A DNA stretch of 64,000 bases from Arthrobotrys musiformis (lineage: Eukaryota; Ascomycota; Orbiliomycetes; Orbiliales; Orbiliaceae). Shown here in pieces: positions 48,248 through 59,755 of this stretch (position 1 is its first letter; each line of letters begins with the position of its first letter). Position numbers and translations under genes: made by a program. The notes below the pieces were generated by a model, which had not been told where the DNA came from, ran no database searches, and saw only the letters and a list, made by a program, of their open reading frames with translations. The stretch covers positions 4,248,501 through 4,312,500 of the forward strand of contig JAVHJL010000002.1 in assembly GCA_036971715.1 (NCBI GenBank), read 5' to 3'.

Positions 48248-50097
48248 GTTTGAGAAGGACAAGAGAGGACTTGGAGGGGAATCGTCGCCGTCGTCTGCTT
48301 CAACGGCGTCGGCGGTCGGGGAAGGGAAGGAGCCAGGCAGGTAAGGGAGGTGCGAGGGTCTGTATCCCGTGTTGCTTGGGGGTTGTTCGATGGGATCGGA
48401 GGGAATGTTTACGTGACTACGGGATGACAGTTTGACGGATTTGGATGGGGGCAAAGTCGACGATGGGGACGACGACGATGGCGAAGCTTTCTATAAACGG
48501 TGATGGTAGTGATGGTGTGAGTGATGATGGTGTGAGTGAGCAAGAGGTAGGAGAGTATAAGTAAGTAAGTAAGTAGATGAGAGGAGGAAGACCAAGAAGG
48601 GGAGATGGGATGATGGATGTTTTTATGGGAGTGGATGGATGGATGGCCGGGTGGTTTTCCTTTGGGTGGATGTTCTGTTGGAGGCTGCTGGATCCGGCAC
48701 AAGTGTGGCCAGGGTCCTTCAATACGGGCTCGAATCGATTCGAATGCCGGTAGCCTCGTCCCCAGGATAACTATAAAAGTGCTCTACAATAGATATAAAA
48801 AATAGATAAAAATGGGAGAGGATCGAGAGAGATGAAGCCGATGAGGCTGCTGGATTGCAGTGCAGTTGGAGATCTCGCGATGTCGTCGGAACGGGATTAG
48901 GACGGTCAGAAAAGGAGGGGTCAGATAGTACTTTACTACTACACTACCAGTACATAGACATATGGAGCATCTATACTATCTACACCCCCGTCTTTGGCTA
49001 CTATAACAAAGGCATTATAACAGCCCAATATCAATACAAAAAAAGAAAAAAGAAAAATACAAAAAAAAAAAAAGTAGCCTGCGGGTACACCTACTCTTTC
49101 GCTCCCGTCATCGTCGTCCTCGAACAGCTACAAAACTCCAGTTGACAGTCGCAAGGGAACAAGGGATACCGATGCAATCAATGGCAGACATGCACGGCTG
49201 AGGCTGAACCCAACCGAGCGGCCAAAAAGGTGGGGATCAGGTATCATTCCTTCGGCCCTTCCAGGGGTTCACTTCCAATTGCTTCAGATCCACCGGTTAT
49301 GTTATAATTAACGGTTGGCGGTGTATCAGGATACGATCTGTGTACATTCATACATACATACGTACACATGTATACACGGGCACTGCAATCTGCCTCTCAA
49401 TGGATTGCGCATGTGTCCGCACATCAACTGCAATTCGTAGATACCATATCTACAATTATAATAGAAGGTATGAAGAGGTGGGATTGGGCTAGCACCAGCT
49501 ATAGCATTGCTGTAGCACTAACCAAAAGAGCGAAAGATGGCGGCCTCGTCTGAAACGGCCCTCCCGAACGTTTGACAAACCGTTGTTTGTTGGTTGCCCT
49601 CCTTCCGACGCGGCTGTTATTCTAGCTACCTTTGTTATCGAAGAGTAGAGTGATATCATCCAACAGGACATGTTTATTACATCTGCCCATGCTCTCGCAC
49701 ATGTTGTAAGTAAGTACCTAAGTAAGTACTTACATATGTTAATTCGTCCGGTCTCGATATCCATAAATCGCTATAGCTAATACAAAAGACCAAGGCTAAT
49801 AAAACACCAAAATGAAAAGAAGAAAAAAAAGACAAGAATAATAATAATTGTTCATCAAAGAGAAAAGGTCCCGCCGATGCTTTCCCGTCGGTGATTTCGT
49901 ATATGCCCGCCGTGGATTTGTGTATACGTATACGCCCCTTGTAAGAATGATAACTATAATCCCATGAAAAACTCCCAAATTTAAAGTCCATCGTCACATG
50001 TTTTTTGTCATAAGGAAAATCGTCTTCGCCCCCTTTCCCTCGCAGGGCTATTCAAAAAGATAACCGTGTAAAGTTGCATGATACGGGGGAGTAAAAT
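48248..50097. other. gene-free region
   Basis: The first 240 bases continue the Hsp70-like open frame without an ATG (Ser/Pro-rich) and may be leader or part of an N-terminal exon. Beyond that there is a (TAAG)4 stretch near 48556-48573, a CATA/TACA stretch near 49340-49375 and no supportable gene. Confidence 0.45.
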
Positions 50098-52961
50098 TCA
50101 CACCCGATGCCACGAATTACTACACATATCCCCATTCTTAAACAGAGTATCCGGTATCCTAAGTCCGTACCCAAAACTCTGCGGTATCCCCCCAAAGTCC
50201 ATATCGCTCTCGGGCCCAGCTCGTATCGAAGCTTCCATGGCTTCGGCAACCATAGCCTCGCCATCAGGTATATCACCAGAGTTATTGTGATCTGTGAATT
50301 CCACACCTTCCATCGGGATACCGACTTGTTGGAACATTCGGCCCAAGTGTTCTACGGCTATTGCTGCCAGTTCGTGGATTCCGAGGTATGCTTCGTCTTG
50401 GAACCTTGTGTAAGATTTTCGGAGTTCTTCTTTGTCGGATTCGAGCTCGGGGTAGTCTCTGTGGTCGAGGATGTTGAGGCCCAATATCATCTATTTAATA
50501 TAATCAGCAAACGATCAAGATGTTTGATCTGAGAAAAGGGACTTACGGATGCATTAAACCAGCACTGATTCGAAAACCAGCACAGTAACCCTTGTCGAGC
50601 ATGTTTATGCATAAACTCCTGACACTTCAAAATCAACCTACAACTGCTCAAAATCCTCTGCAACCCGACACCCTGCGCTCCAGTCCGCTCTCTCGCCTCG
50701 ATATCCTTCCTCCGCTTATTCAACAATATAACCATATTATGAACCTTCGAAGCATGTAACACGGCCAACATATTCCTCGGCCACGGCGGACCGCTGAAGT
50801 CATCGCGCGTCCAGGATTCGGGATCGAATTGTAATACCGGGGGAAGACGGGAAAGTAGTCCCAACGCCCCACTGGTGATATCATCGATTTCACGCGTGCT
50901 GAGTTCATCGGCCGAAAGCATCTGTCGCATCAAAACCGTGTACGGCATGACAAATTCTTTAAATGTAGTCGGCATCGGCGTGACGAGTTCGGGTGGTAGG
51001 ACGTCACCGATACCGGAGACGCCGAGGGGCCGGCCAAAGATCATGGAGAGGTGGACGTCTTGGTATAATACCCACCACCAGAGGATTCGACGGACGTGAG
51101 CGTCTGCTGGGGCGGGGGATGGTCGGAGGAACGTGGGGTCACGGTGGTAGCCCATTGATTGGGCTACTCTGATTGCCATGCCGTGGACTACCCAGGCATC
51201 ACAGCACCTACCGCTGTTTGTGAGGTAGGGGAGCATCATCAGGAGGGTTTGGAGGGTTAGGGCATCGGGTCGAGCAGAGAATCCCATGATGCGGAGTGTT
51301 TGGAATGCTGCGGCAACTATATAAACCAGTTAGTACTTGAACCAAACCAAGTCGATAATAGTAGCGATTATACTTACAGTAAACCTCGGAGAACCGACGG
51401 TCCTCCTCCATGGCCCCGCTGACCCATTTATGCCCTCTTCGATGGTACACAGAGCACTGTATACCCAAAGCGATACTTATCAAAATAAGAGCAAGAAGAC
51501 TCGGCTGCTGCTCCGCATTCTGCACACCGCCCTCCAAGAACCGTCTTAATACATCATCATCTTGGAGTTCGGCATAAATATAAGGATAAGCACACTATAT
51601 GCACCATTTAGCAAACCCATCCCACACACTCAAAAACCGAAGAAGGGATAAAATACCTGTGCTCTGTCTCGATAAGACTCCACGTACATAAGAACCTCAT
51701 CGATAGGTGGCATACAAGCCCAAATGCCCGCAATACCATCGACCGCCCTCCACAATGTTGGGAATGGGAAACCTCGGGGATAACGTGCCGAGAGGATATC
51801 AATCGCCTCAGGGATGTGATGTATCTGGGCAGCAGATGTCTTTACGTGCATATTTGTAAACTATAACAAATCAGTATCTCCGTTTCTACCTGAATGATGA
51901 AAGCACCCCTTACCTCATTTATAACCGTCGTCCTATAATCCAGTTAGACAAAATAGCCGAAAAGAAAAGAGAGAAGAATGGCACATACAATCCCGGCGCG
52001 CCAAAGTGTAAATGCGACTTCTCATCCACCGACGCCAATTTATCATCCCCAGGAACCGGTCGTCTCCCATTCGAACTCTCACTCGCAATAGACAGGGTTC
52101 TCCCATTCGAATTCGGCGGCGAAGGTAAATTCCCCGACGTCCCCTCAAGCTCGGGGAAAGCGTCCCTCGTACCCCCCTCGGTCCCAGATGGCAACATCTG
52201 ACTCTGCAACTGATTATACTTCGCCTTCCAACCATCCAACTCCTTCCTCAACCGTCTAATCTCATATGCCTGGTTCACGGCATTCAGATCCGTGGTTTCC
52301 GCGCTGGGGAAGCGGCATTGGTCCGGTTCGCCGCGCAGACAGCAGGATTGGCAGGGTTGCACGCGGTCACATTTGACTTTTCTTGAGCGGCATTTGGTGC
52401 AGGAGAGCTTTATGTCCGAAACGAATTCGATAGGGGCCATGGTTGTTTTTTTTTAGTATATATTTGGGGTTTATTTCATGAAGCCATAAATGTAAATAAA
52501 TTTAAGGAGATGGAGAAGATGTGTGATTAGGTAGGACAGACGGTGAGCATGAGGGTGGGAGGTGGTGTATATATATATATTAGTGGGTATATATATTCTT
52601 ATATATATTAGTGGGTATATATATTCTTATATATATTAGGGGAGTACAATCACAACCCTTCCAGGCAAGACCGAAAGGGAGAAGGGGGGGTAACAGGGAG
52701 GAAGGGGAAGGGTATAATATAGACAAAGTAAAGTATATAGAATGCACATACAGCAAGACGTTTACTGGGTCTATCCTTCAAACCCGCAGCAGCAGCAGCA
52801 GCAGAAGACCCGGGGCCAGAAAAATCCGCCGCTCTCTTCTGCGGATTGCGGTGGTTCCCGTGGTGGAGATTATGGAGGTGGTGCTGATTCACAGAAGTAG
52901 AAGTGGCCGGCTGCGACTTCGAGACCAACCGTTGAATATCCATGGCGCCAGCGTTCGGCAT
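50098..52961 (-). CDS. Zn2Cys6 transcription factor with fungal-specific TF domain
   Basis: Nuclear sequence-specific regulator by family. Certain exons: from 52440 (short form) or 52407 (long form) to 51989, then 51932-51914 (19 nt), 51860-51657, 51594-51378, 51316-50547 and 50490-50098, all in phase. The short form (ATG 52440) is 684 aa, with a binuclear cluster at Cys14, 17, 24, 30, 33 and 42 and a coiled-coil after it (RRLRKELDGWKAKYNQLQSQ). The mid region holds the fungal TF domain, with CCDAWVVHGMAIRVAQSMG and the WWWVLYQDVHLSMIFGRP signature. In the long form a first exon 52961-52752 adds 70 residues (His/Asn/Ala-rich, ending PSKRLA) and joins at 52407 through a 344-nt intron, removing the first 11 codons of the short form; KRLA-LSCTKCR then reads like many family members. 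Target genes are unknown. Confidence 0.9.
52408..52751 (-). other. proposed long first intron of the Zn2Cys6 gene
   Basis: Donor GTATGT at 52751 and acceptor AAAG at 52408-52411. No AG occurs between the likely branch region (TACTAAA near 52455 or CTAATC near 52530) and the acceptor. It contains the alternative ATG at 52440 and a TA-rich tandem repeat. Confidence 0.55.
52581..52636. repeat. two copies of a 28-bp TA-rich tandem repeat
   Basis: TAGTGGGTATATATATTC begins each 28-base unit at 52581 and 52609, and a partial third copy starts at 52637. It lies in the proposed first intron or, for the short isoform, in the leader/promoter. Confidence 0.85.
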
Positions 52962-54624
52962 GGCCTGCCACTCCAACGAATCTCCCAAGGTTTACTTTTC
53001 TTCAAAAGTATTTCTTTTTTTAAAATTCTCGTTAAACCAGGCACTGCAGGGATACGAATTAAAACGTTAACGTCATTGGTGGGGATTCGTTCTTTTTTGG
53101 GATTGTCCTGAGGGGGGTGGTGGTGGGGATGTAAGTGGTTGTGGTTGTGCCTCTACCGACCGAGGATGTCCGAAACGTGCGAGTCTGCGCGATATCGCGA
53201 AATTTTACGATCTCAAAGGGATTCCTTTAGGGGGGGAGAAAGGTTGGCAGCGGCGGACGGGCGGTCAAGGTGAACTAATGGCGCTGGTATGTATGCATAA
53301 AGGCAACTCTTTTTCGATCAAACCACCAAACGAAAAGCAGAACCACTTCCTTGGGTAGCACGCACCCTCGCTCGCTCGCTCGCTTTCCCGCCGGCTTTTG
53401 GAGCTCAGCTACTAGGACGAGAAGAGCAATCGACCGAGCAAGACCGAGCAAATGAGAGGAACGGAATACGATCTGGATTTTTCGATTTCTGCGAGGAACC
53501 GCCACTCCTCCCTTTCCTTTCGAAATACTTTTGTGATCGAGAATTGAAAAACAAAATGGGAAAAACGGATAGATGGGAGAATTTTAGAAAAAAAACCTGG
53601 GGAGCAAATGCAACTTAAACTATCCCGAACGGAGAGCCAACAGAGCCTAGGTTAATTCCCTTTAAACCCTTTTTTCTTCTTCCTCTTTTCCCTCTGCCTT
53701 TCATGAGGGAAGAGACACTTCGGGTGTATAGTGCCTTTTGCAATTAATTGGGGGGTGTGCGTGAACGATTTTAGATCGATCGAGCGGCTATGGCTATTCA
53801 CGATCTCGGCCAAGTGTTCCTCGCTGCTGTACTGAATCTTGGTACGGTAGAACCTGGCAAGATGTGGTAAAAGACCCAGGGTCCAGAATCCATCCGAGTT
53901 CCTGAGATCACGGAATCTCAATTCTTTCTCAGGCAGGCCCCCCGGGAAAGCTGATCAAGCACACTTGGGCAAGGTTTGGTCAGGTGGGAAAGGGAAGGGT
54001 ATTTTCGAAGTTGGGGGCCCCATAATCTACCATTTCGGGGTTTGTGCATTAATCCTCTTCGGTGAGATATATGCACATATGATGTACATCTTCTCCTGGC
54101 TTCACACATCCCATTGGCTATCGATATGTTTCTTCCAACAGATGCCATGTATTATGTACTCCGTATCCTCTCTGGTATACTCTGTACAAGCTCCTACAGC
54201 CCGACGGAGGACGAAAAGGTAAGCTTTTTCGTCTGGATCAATGCGGGGGAAAGGAATGTCCGTGACTCGTCCGGCTCGATTTGCCAGCCAATCAAATAAC
54301 TATAACCCAATCTTGACGCACGGAGGGTTCCTCCTGTCGTCGTATAAGTATCTCTATCTGCTTGCTTAAGCTTGGGTTTGTGTGTGTCCCAGCCCGCATA
54401 TTATATAACAACACCAAAAATGCAACAAGCTAGTTTATCGGTTCGGGCATTCTCGGTCTTGCGAAAACATGGGATTCTTTTAGGGACAGCGAGTATCTCC
54501 GGGATCTCATCGTGCATATGTGCAGATTCGTCATCCGTTCCTATTCGTAATTTCTTCCAAGGGTGCCTGTATTTTTTATTTTTTCCAAGCGAGAGATATA
54601 TTGTTTTTAAGAAATGTGGTTGAC
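52962..54624. other. gene-free region
   Basis: No gene is supported. It includes the promoter side of the Zn2Cys6 gene and a (CTCG)n run at 53367-53384. Confidence 0.5.
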
Positions 54625-55224
54625 CTAAAAAGCCCCCACAGGTCCACTCCTGAGGTGTTTCCAGACCTTCTCCTCCACTGACTCTTCGTTCGATTCTTTC
54701 GATTTCTTCTTGGAGCCCCGCTTCCCTTTCTTGGTAGCGGAATCTGATCCGGAACTTATACTCGAAGGCGATTGGATCCCCAGTCCTCCAAACCCCATAG
54801 CTAACTTCGTAGCCGGTGTTTGCGCAATACTAACCCTCTTCGAAACCCTCCCTCCGCTCCTCCCTTTCCCCTTTCTCCTCCTCCTCCTCTCACCCTTCCC
54901 ATTTCCCGCCTCATTAGTATTCACCACGTGCTCACTTTCACTACCACCTTCACTCCCCCTCCCCGGGCTCTCAGCGCAGTAATTACACTCCACGGGTAAC
55001 GAAACGAGTTCGTAGGATAATTCGTCGATGCGGCAGGGGATTCCTCCGCGTTCGAGGCAGATGGGTTTCACGATTTCCTCTGGGGGGTTGGGGCAGATAC
55101 AGCCGGTTGAGGAAGGGTCTGTGGGGCAGGGGAGGTAGATGCGGCGGAGGATGTGGTTGCAGGATTTGTGGTGGATTATGTGGGCTGGGTGGGAGGGGTG
55201 GAGGGGTTCTACTGGGCGGGTCAT
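54625..55224 (-). CDS. small Cys-containing hypothetical protein
   Basis: A single-exon frame of 199 aa starting at a true ATG (55224). I do not recognise it. The first 85 residues hold nine Cys in spaced groups (C-N-H, L-P-C-P, G-C-I-C-P, K-P-I-C, I-P-C, E-C-N-Y-C), suggesting a metal-binding or disulfide-bonded domain. The second half is basic and disordered (runs of Arg/Lys and Gly/Ser) and ends in a short Lys/Glu helix. There is no signal peptide, so metal binding is likelier than disulfides. A short intronless ORF could be chance, but the ordered Cys block argues for coding. Confidence 0.7.
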   Translation of the reverse strand: MTRPVEPLHPSHPAHIIHHKSCNHILRRIYLPCPTDPSSTGCICPNPPEEIVKPICLERGGIPCRIDELSYELVSLPVECNYCAESPGRGSEGGSESEHVVNTNEAGNGKGERRRRRKGKGRSGGRVSKRVSIAQTPATKLAMGFGGLGIQSPSSISSGSDSATKKGKRGSKKKSKESNEESVEEKVWKHLRSGPVGAF

Positions 55225-56255
55225 TTTTGGTTGGTTGTGGGGTGTTATTTGGAGATTGGGTATGTTGAAGGGTATTTATGGGATCGCAGTTAGTTTGGGT
55301 GGGTTGAAACTATATTCTTGTTTTTTGGTGATGGGTTTTGGTTAACCGGTTTGTATTGTGAATTTGTTTCAACTTTGCCCCTTCTTTCTTTCTTTCTTCG
55401 AAATGGGGTTTATGAATGGGATACCGATGTGCCTCGTAAGCCATAGCGTATACGTATGTATAGTAATGCTGGGGTATTGGGATTATGTTTAAAGAATCCA
55501 ACATGACTGACGATACATGAGATCAAAGAGCACAAATCGCCAAAGGGACAAATGTCTAAACTTCGAGCAAAATATAATACGATTATCTAAGATTGCATTT
55601 ATTTCTGTTGGAGGCCTTTTGCAAGTAGGCATCGAGCCCTCACATTTGATATTGGGGGGTTACTTGAGGTATCACAGTTGTGTCCTGAAGCAGTCTACCT
55701 CGAGGCCTCCTACCCCCTCCTCGACGAAAATGCGTAGACTGAGTACTCATCTTCAATCGTATCCAATAGTGAATACATATAGGTCAGCTGGACTGGTACG
55801 TAGACCATAGGAGTGGATACCAGTGCCCTCTAGAAGCATCCTGGTTCCTAGGGATATAATGCCATTGACAGGCCCTGTAGCCTACAAAACCTGGGCCGAG
55901 GTCCATTGCACCTCGCTTAAGAGGATCGCCAGTCACGGGAGCTGGCGTCGACACCGACTGCTGAGCCTCAACAGAGTATCTCAATTAATCGTTGTTTCCA
56001 AACTACTGCTGAGGTCACCTTTTGGTGGCTCTTCTGCCGTTCACTTCACACCTCTCCCATCCACCCAACCCTCACCTCATCATCAACAACCTCACCACTC
56101 TCATCGAAAAGGCTTCGCGAGCTAATCGCCATCACCTTTTCATCTGCTCTACTTATTTCCTCCATTCGGCCTCATAATACTTCTTCTTATCTGCTTTCCT
56201 GCACTCGAGCTTCGTTTCTCGCTCCGTCGAGTAAGTGCTGCTTGAGATAATTACA
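55225..56255. other. divergent promoter region
   Basis: It lies between the minus-strand small Cys protein and the plus-strand octapeptide-repeat protein, and must hold both promoters. The last 200 bases are pyrimidine-rich leader. No gene is seen. Confidence 0.5.
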
Positions 56256-58522
56256 ATGAACGCCATCGAACTTCAGATCGCCCATGGGGCCACTCCAGTC
56301 CCATTCATGGTCCCCCTGAAGAAAGCTCTAAACCGGCAGGTACGTCGTGTAACCCTTCCTCCCATCCTACGGAAACAAAGCTTGAACCTCTTCACCTCCC
56401 ACCCCCCCAACACATTTGTCTAACGTGGTATTTCTCTTCCCATGTGGGATATAGACGTTAGAAGATATCATCCGCCGCCGCACCAATTGTGGTAGCGATG
56501 CTACGATCACGATGTATGCTCGCACCATGGTGATTATTGATTGGGACGACTGGGAGGAGCTTGTCGAGCCCGGGAAGCGGTATCTGGCGGATATTGACGA
56601 TGCTTGGATTTTGCATTCGCGTGGGAAGGGGCATGGGACTGGAGGTGATTCGATCAGGAGGTTTTGGGAGGAGGTGGAGAAGGGTAAGACTCCTGAGATG
56701 CTTTCTAGGGCTACTAGTGCGAGGACTGTTTTTGGTGGGATTCCGAAGAAGGTTGATTTTGGAGCTCCGAAGAAGGTCGATTCTATTGCTTTGGAGAAGG
56801 TTGAGGCTAGAGCTCCAGAGACCGTTGATGCTATTGCTATTGCTCGAGAGAAAGTTGATGTCACCACTACGGAGAAAGTTGGTATCAGCACTGCAGAGAG
56901 ATTTGATACTAGCGCCCTAGAGAACGTCAATGCTACTACGAAGAAAGAGACGATACCTACTCCTGTTCGTCCACACGAGAGCCAGAAGGATGTTGCCAAA
57001 GACCCCGAGAGCCCCAAGGGTGGCGTCCAAGCTTCCCAGCCTCCTCGTCCCCATAAGGGGTTGAATCCAAACTGCAAGCCCTTCACTCCCAGTGGTCCAG
57101 TTGGCATGGGGCACGGTATTGTCAATCCCATCATCGAAAAAGAGGTTATGGAAGCTCTGCAGCAACAGATTGGTATCCTTGCTACTGATAAGCCAGTTCG
57201 CCAACCTGGTGGGGGACACACAACCACCCCTGTCAGTATCGTCTCCACTCCTCCTGAATCGTTTGAATTGCACGACGATGTTATCGGTGGTGTCAAGCTT
57301 GAATCCGCTGCATCTACTCCCCGTGTTCAGGACAAGGTTATCCAGAAGCTCTCAAGCGGTAGGTTTTATTCGTACATCTGTTTGGTTTATCATGTCGTGG
57401 CTAAACTACTGAATTGTAGGCCCTCCTCAAGCTATTAGACTTGATGGTTTTAGTGTCCCTAAGCCAGCTCCGGCTTCTATTGAGGGGGGCCTGGCTCAGA
57501 CGCCGCGTTCTCCAAAGACCCCCAGCAAAGATGTTCCATCCCCTCAAGCCTTGAAGAGCACTCCTTGCAAGACGCCTACCGCCAAACCCAGTCTTGCAAA
57601 TCCGGATCTCATTCAACTTTCATCTATTGAATCAACTCCTACTGCGAAAACTATCACGAAGCCAATCCCTTTCCAGCCGATTTCAGATGAAACCGTCCCT
57701 TTCGGTTCCTCCCTTGCCGACCTTATACCGGATCGACAGGTCAAATCCGATCTTGAGGAGGGATTCTCCAATATCGAGGACAGCCGCCCCGAGAGCGCCG
57801 TGGGTAGCCCACCTGAGATAGTAGAGGATAGCGCCCCCCCTTACGAGACAGATGGATTTTCCAGCGATGACGAGTACGAAGAAGGGGACGATGCCTACGA
57901 GACCATTGACGTTCCCGACTCTTCCCGCTCCGTCCCTGAAATTGTGCCGTTCAAGGCCACCGACAGCGGTTCGAACAGCAGCTCTCGTTCCCAGATTGCC
58001 TCGTTCGACAAGGATACAGCCCAAGAGCTACGAGATGATAAGAGACAAGAGCTCTTGCAGGACGGCAATCGAATCACCTTTTACCTCATTAAGCCCCAGA
58101 ACAGGGATAAACCAATCATCGTGGACGGCACCGGCCGTATTTTCTTGAGCACTTCCAAGGAGTGCTGCCCATTCCGTCTTGTTCAGATGTTGGGGAAGAA
58201 TCCGGCATACACCAGGCTTCTCATCCTCACTCCTGCGGATGACTTGTCCCGCTATCTGACTACGGATATCATCAACCCAGGCTCACGATTTGCTCAGACA
58301 CCATTCAGCGCCGTCGGGTTCGAGGACGATATTACGATGTCGTGGGAGCATATTCCAAATGACCAGGAGGAGGAGATCATGCACCCTGCGTGTCCGTGGG
58401 ATCAACCGGATCCGGAAGCTGACGATGAGGAGGAGGAATACGACTCCGAATATGAGGATGCAGAGGACGATGGGAACGAGGATGAAGACGCTCCATCAAT
58501 TTCCGTTAGGAGTTTTCCTTGA
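56256..58522 (+). CDS. hypothetical protein with octapeptide repeats and acidic C terminus
   Basis: Three exons in phase (56256-56339, 56455-57358, 57420-58522) encode 696 aa. I do not recognise it. The N-terminal 115 residues look folded (about 29-75 with IIDWDDWEELVEPGKRYL). Residues 125-190 are eight diverged octapeptides of the form x-K/E-K-V-D/E-x-x-A/T. A Pro/Ser/Thr-rich region follows. Residues about 520-640 form a probable second domain (ITFYLIKPQNRDKPIIVDGT, CCPFRLVQMLG, LLILTPADDLSRYL), and the tail is very acidic (EEEEYDSEYEDAEDDGNEDED). It has no membrane segment or signal. The acidic tail suggests binding to basic proteins such as histones, but that is inference. Confidence 0.85.
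56743..56940 (+). repeat. coding octapeptide repeat array
   Basis: Eight units of 24 bases (one with a 6-base insertion): PKKVDFGA, PKKVDSIA, LEKVEARA, PETVDAIAIA, REKVDVTT, TEKVGIST, AERFDTSA, LENVNATT. The third and fourth positions (K/E-V or R-F) and the acidic fifth are best kept. Confidence 0.8.
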
Positions 58523-59755
58523 GGTCTCCGTTGAGATTCTTAAGATTTGCGAATTTTCGGTTTTATTCATACGAAAGCGATCGTTAAATCGCTAACTGCT
58601 GTTTTTCTTCTTCTTCTCTTTTATGCTGGGTTAATATGGCGTTTTAGAGGCAGCGTTTAAGGGTTTCATTTGTGAATGATATTATTTCGTTTCATGGAGC
58701 CGTTTCCGTTTTTCGACGACTGTTGGCTCTTAAGCCCTGTAACAATGCTGTCCGCTTTTAAACTAAGCTGCACAGTTATAGTCTACTTCAAGGGCCTAGA
58801 GGGTTCTAATGTTGCCTTTTTCAACATCCTTTTATAACAATACAACCAGTTTCATTTTCCCTTATCCACTTCAAACCTCGATCCTCTTCGCGAATTCGGT
58901 GGGTCTATCCTATAGACGGCTCTTATTACTAAACTCCGCTCATATGCTCTCTGCTCATGTTGATAGCTTTCGACTAGAATAATGATAGTCGATAAGGATT
59001 TTATATAGGTAAATAGTAAGGCTACCTACGGCTTGGATGAGATTCTGCTGAGATTAATTGAGTGCAGCAGCCGCTGGTGTCGATGCCATTATCCACCTCC
59101 CAATGACCAACCAAAGAAACTGGCCCGTTCGAACCTCATGCCGCCTACAAGGTGGTTTTACGTCGTGAACAGCGAATCATGGTGGTCGTAATTGGTTCTC
59201 AATGTATCACCAACCAGGCCATTCCGGGAACGTGCAACCGTGCCGCGTACCACGATTAAATATTTTAATTTAAACACTTACCCAACTGGCGGCACCAACA
59301 GACATATCGAATGTGTCTATTTGTTCTGTTGTCAAAGGCCCTGACAAGTTTGAGGAGGTTCACTCTGATGTTCTGATATCATCGGTGCTGGAAATCCTGG
59401 CTGGGGTTTATAGCAAACAACGCCAACAGACTTCAGGCAACATTCGGCTTCAAACCTGCCAGGCTTCTTTGGGAGCCAGAACAACAGCACAGCTCAGCAC
59501 AGCTCTTCAAGGTGGCCTGCCTGTTCCACCATTGCACAAAAACTCTCCCAGCTGCTGTCTGGTTGTATAAGGAAATATATATATCCTGCACATCCTTCTT
59601 CTCTTCTTGCTCCTCTTTTTCTTCTCCTTCTTCTTCTCTTCACCTCTAATCCTCCCAGTGTCAAACCCCCACAATCGACTTCTAAAACACCATATCCTCA
59701 TCTCATAAGCATCAATTGATCCATTCCTCTCTCCGCGAGGGTCGGAATCGTCAGA
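58523..59755. other. intergenic region
   Basis: No gene. A TATAAGG motif at 59566-59572 lies about 185 bases before the Stc1-domain gene, and a doubled CAGCACAGCT sits at about 59484-59505. The rest is unremarkable. Confidence 0.5.
59566..59572 (+). promoter_or_regulatory. TATA box candidate for the Stc1-domain gene
   Basis: TATAAGG followed by an ATATATAT stretch, then a pyrimidine-rich leader up to the start codon. Motif evidence only. Confidence 0.35.
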
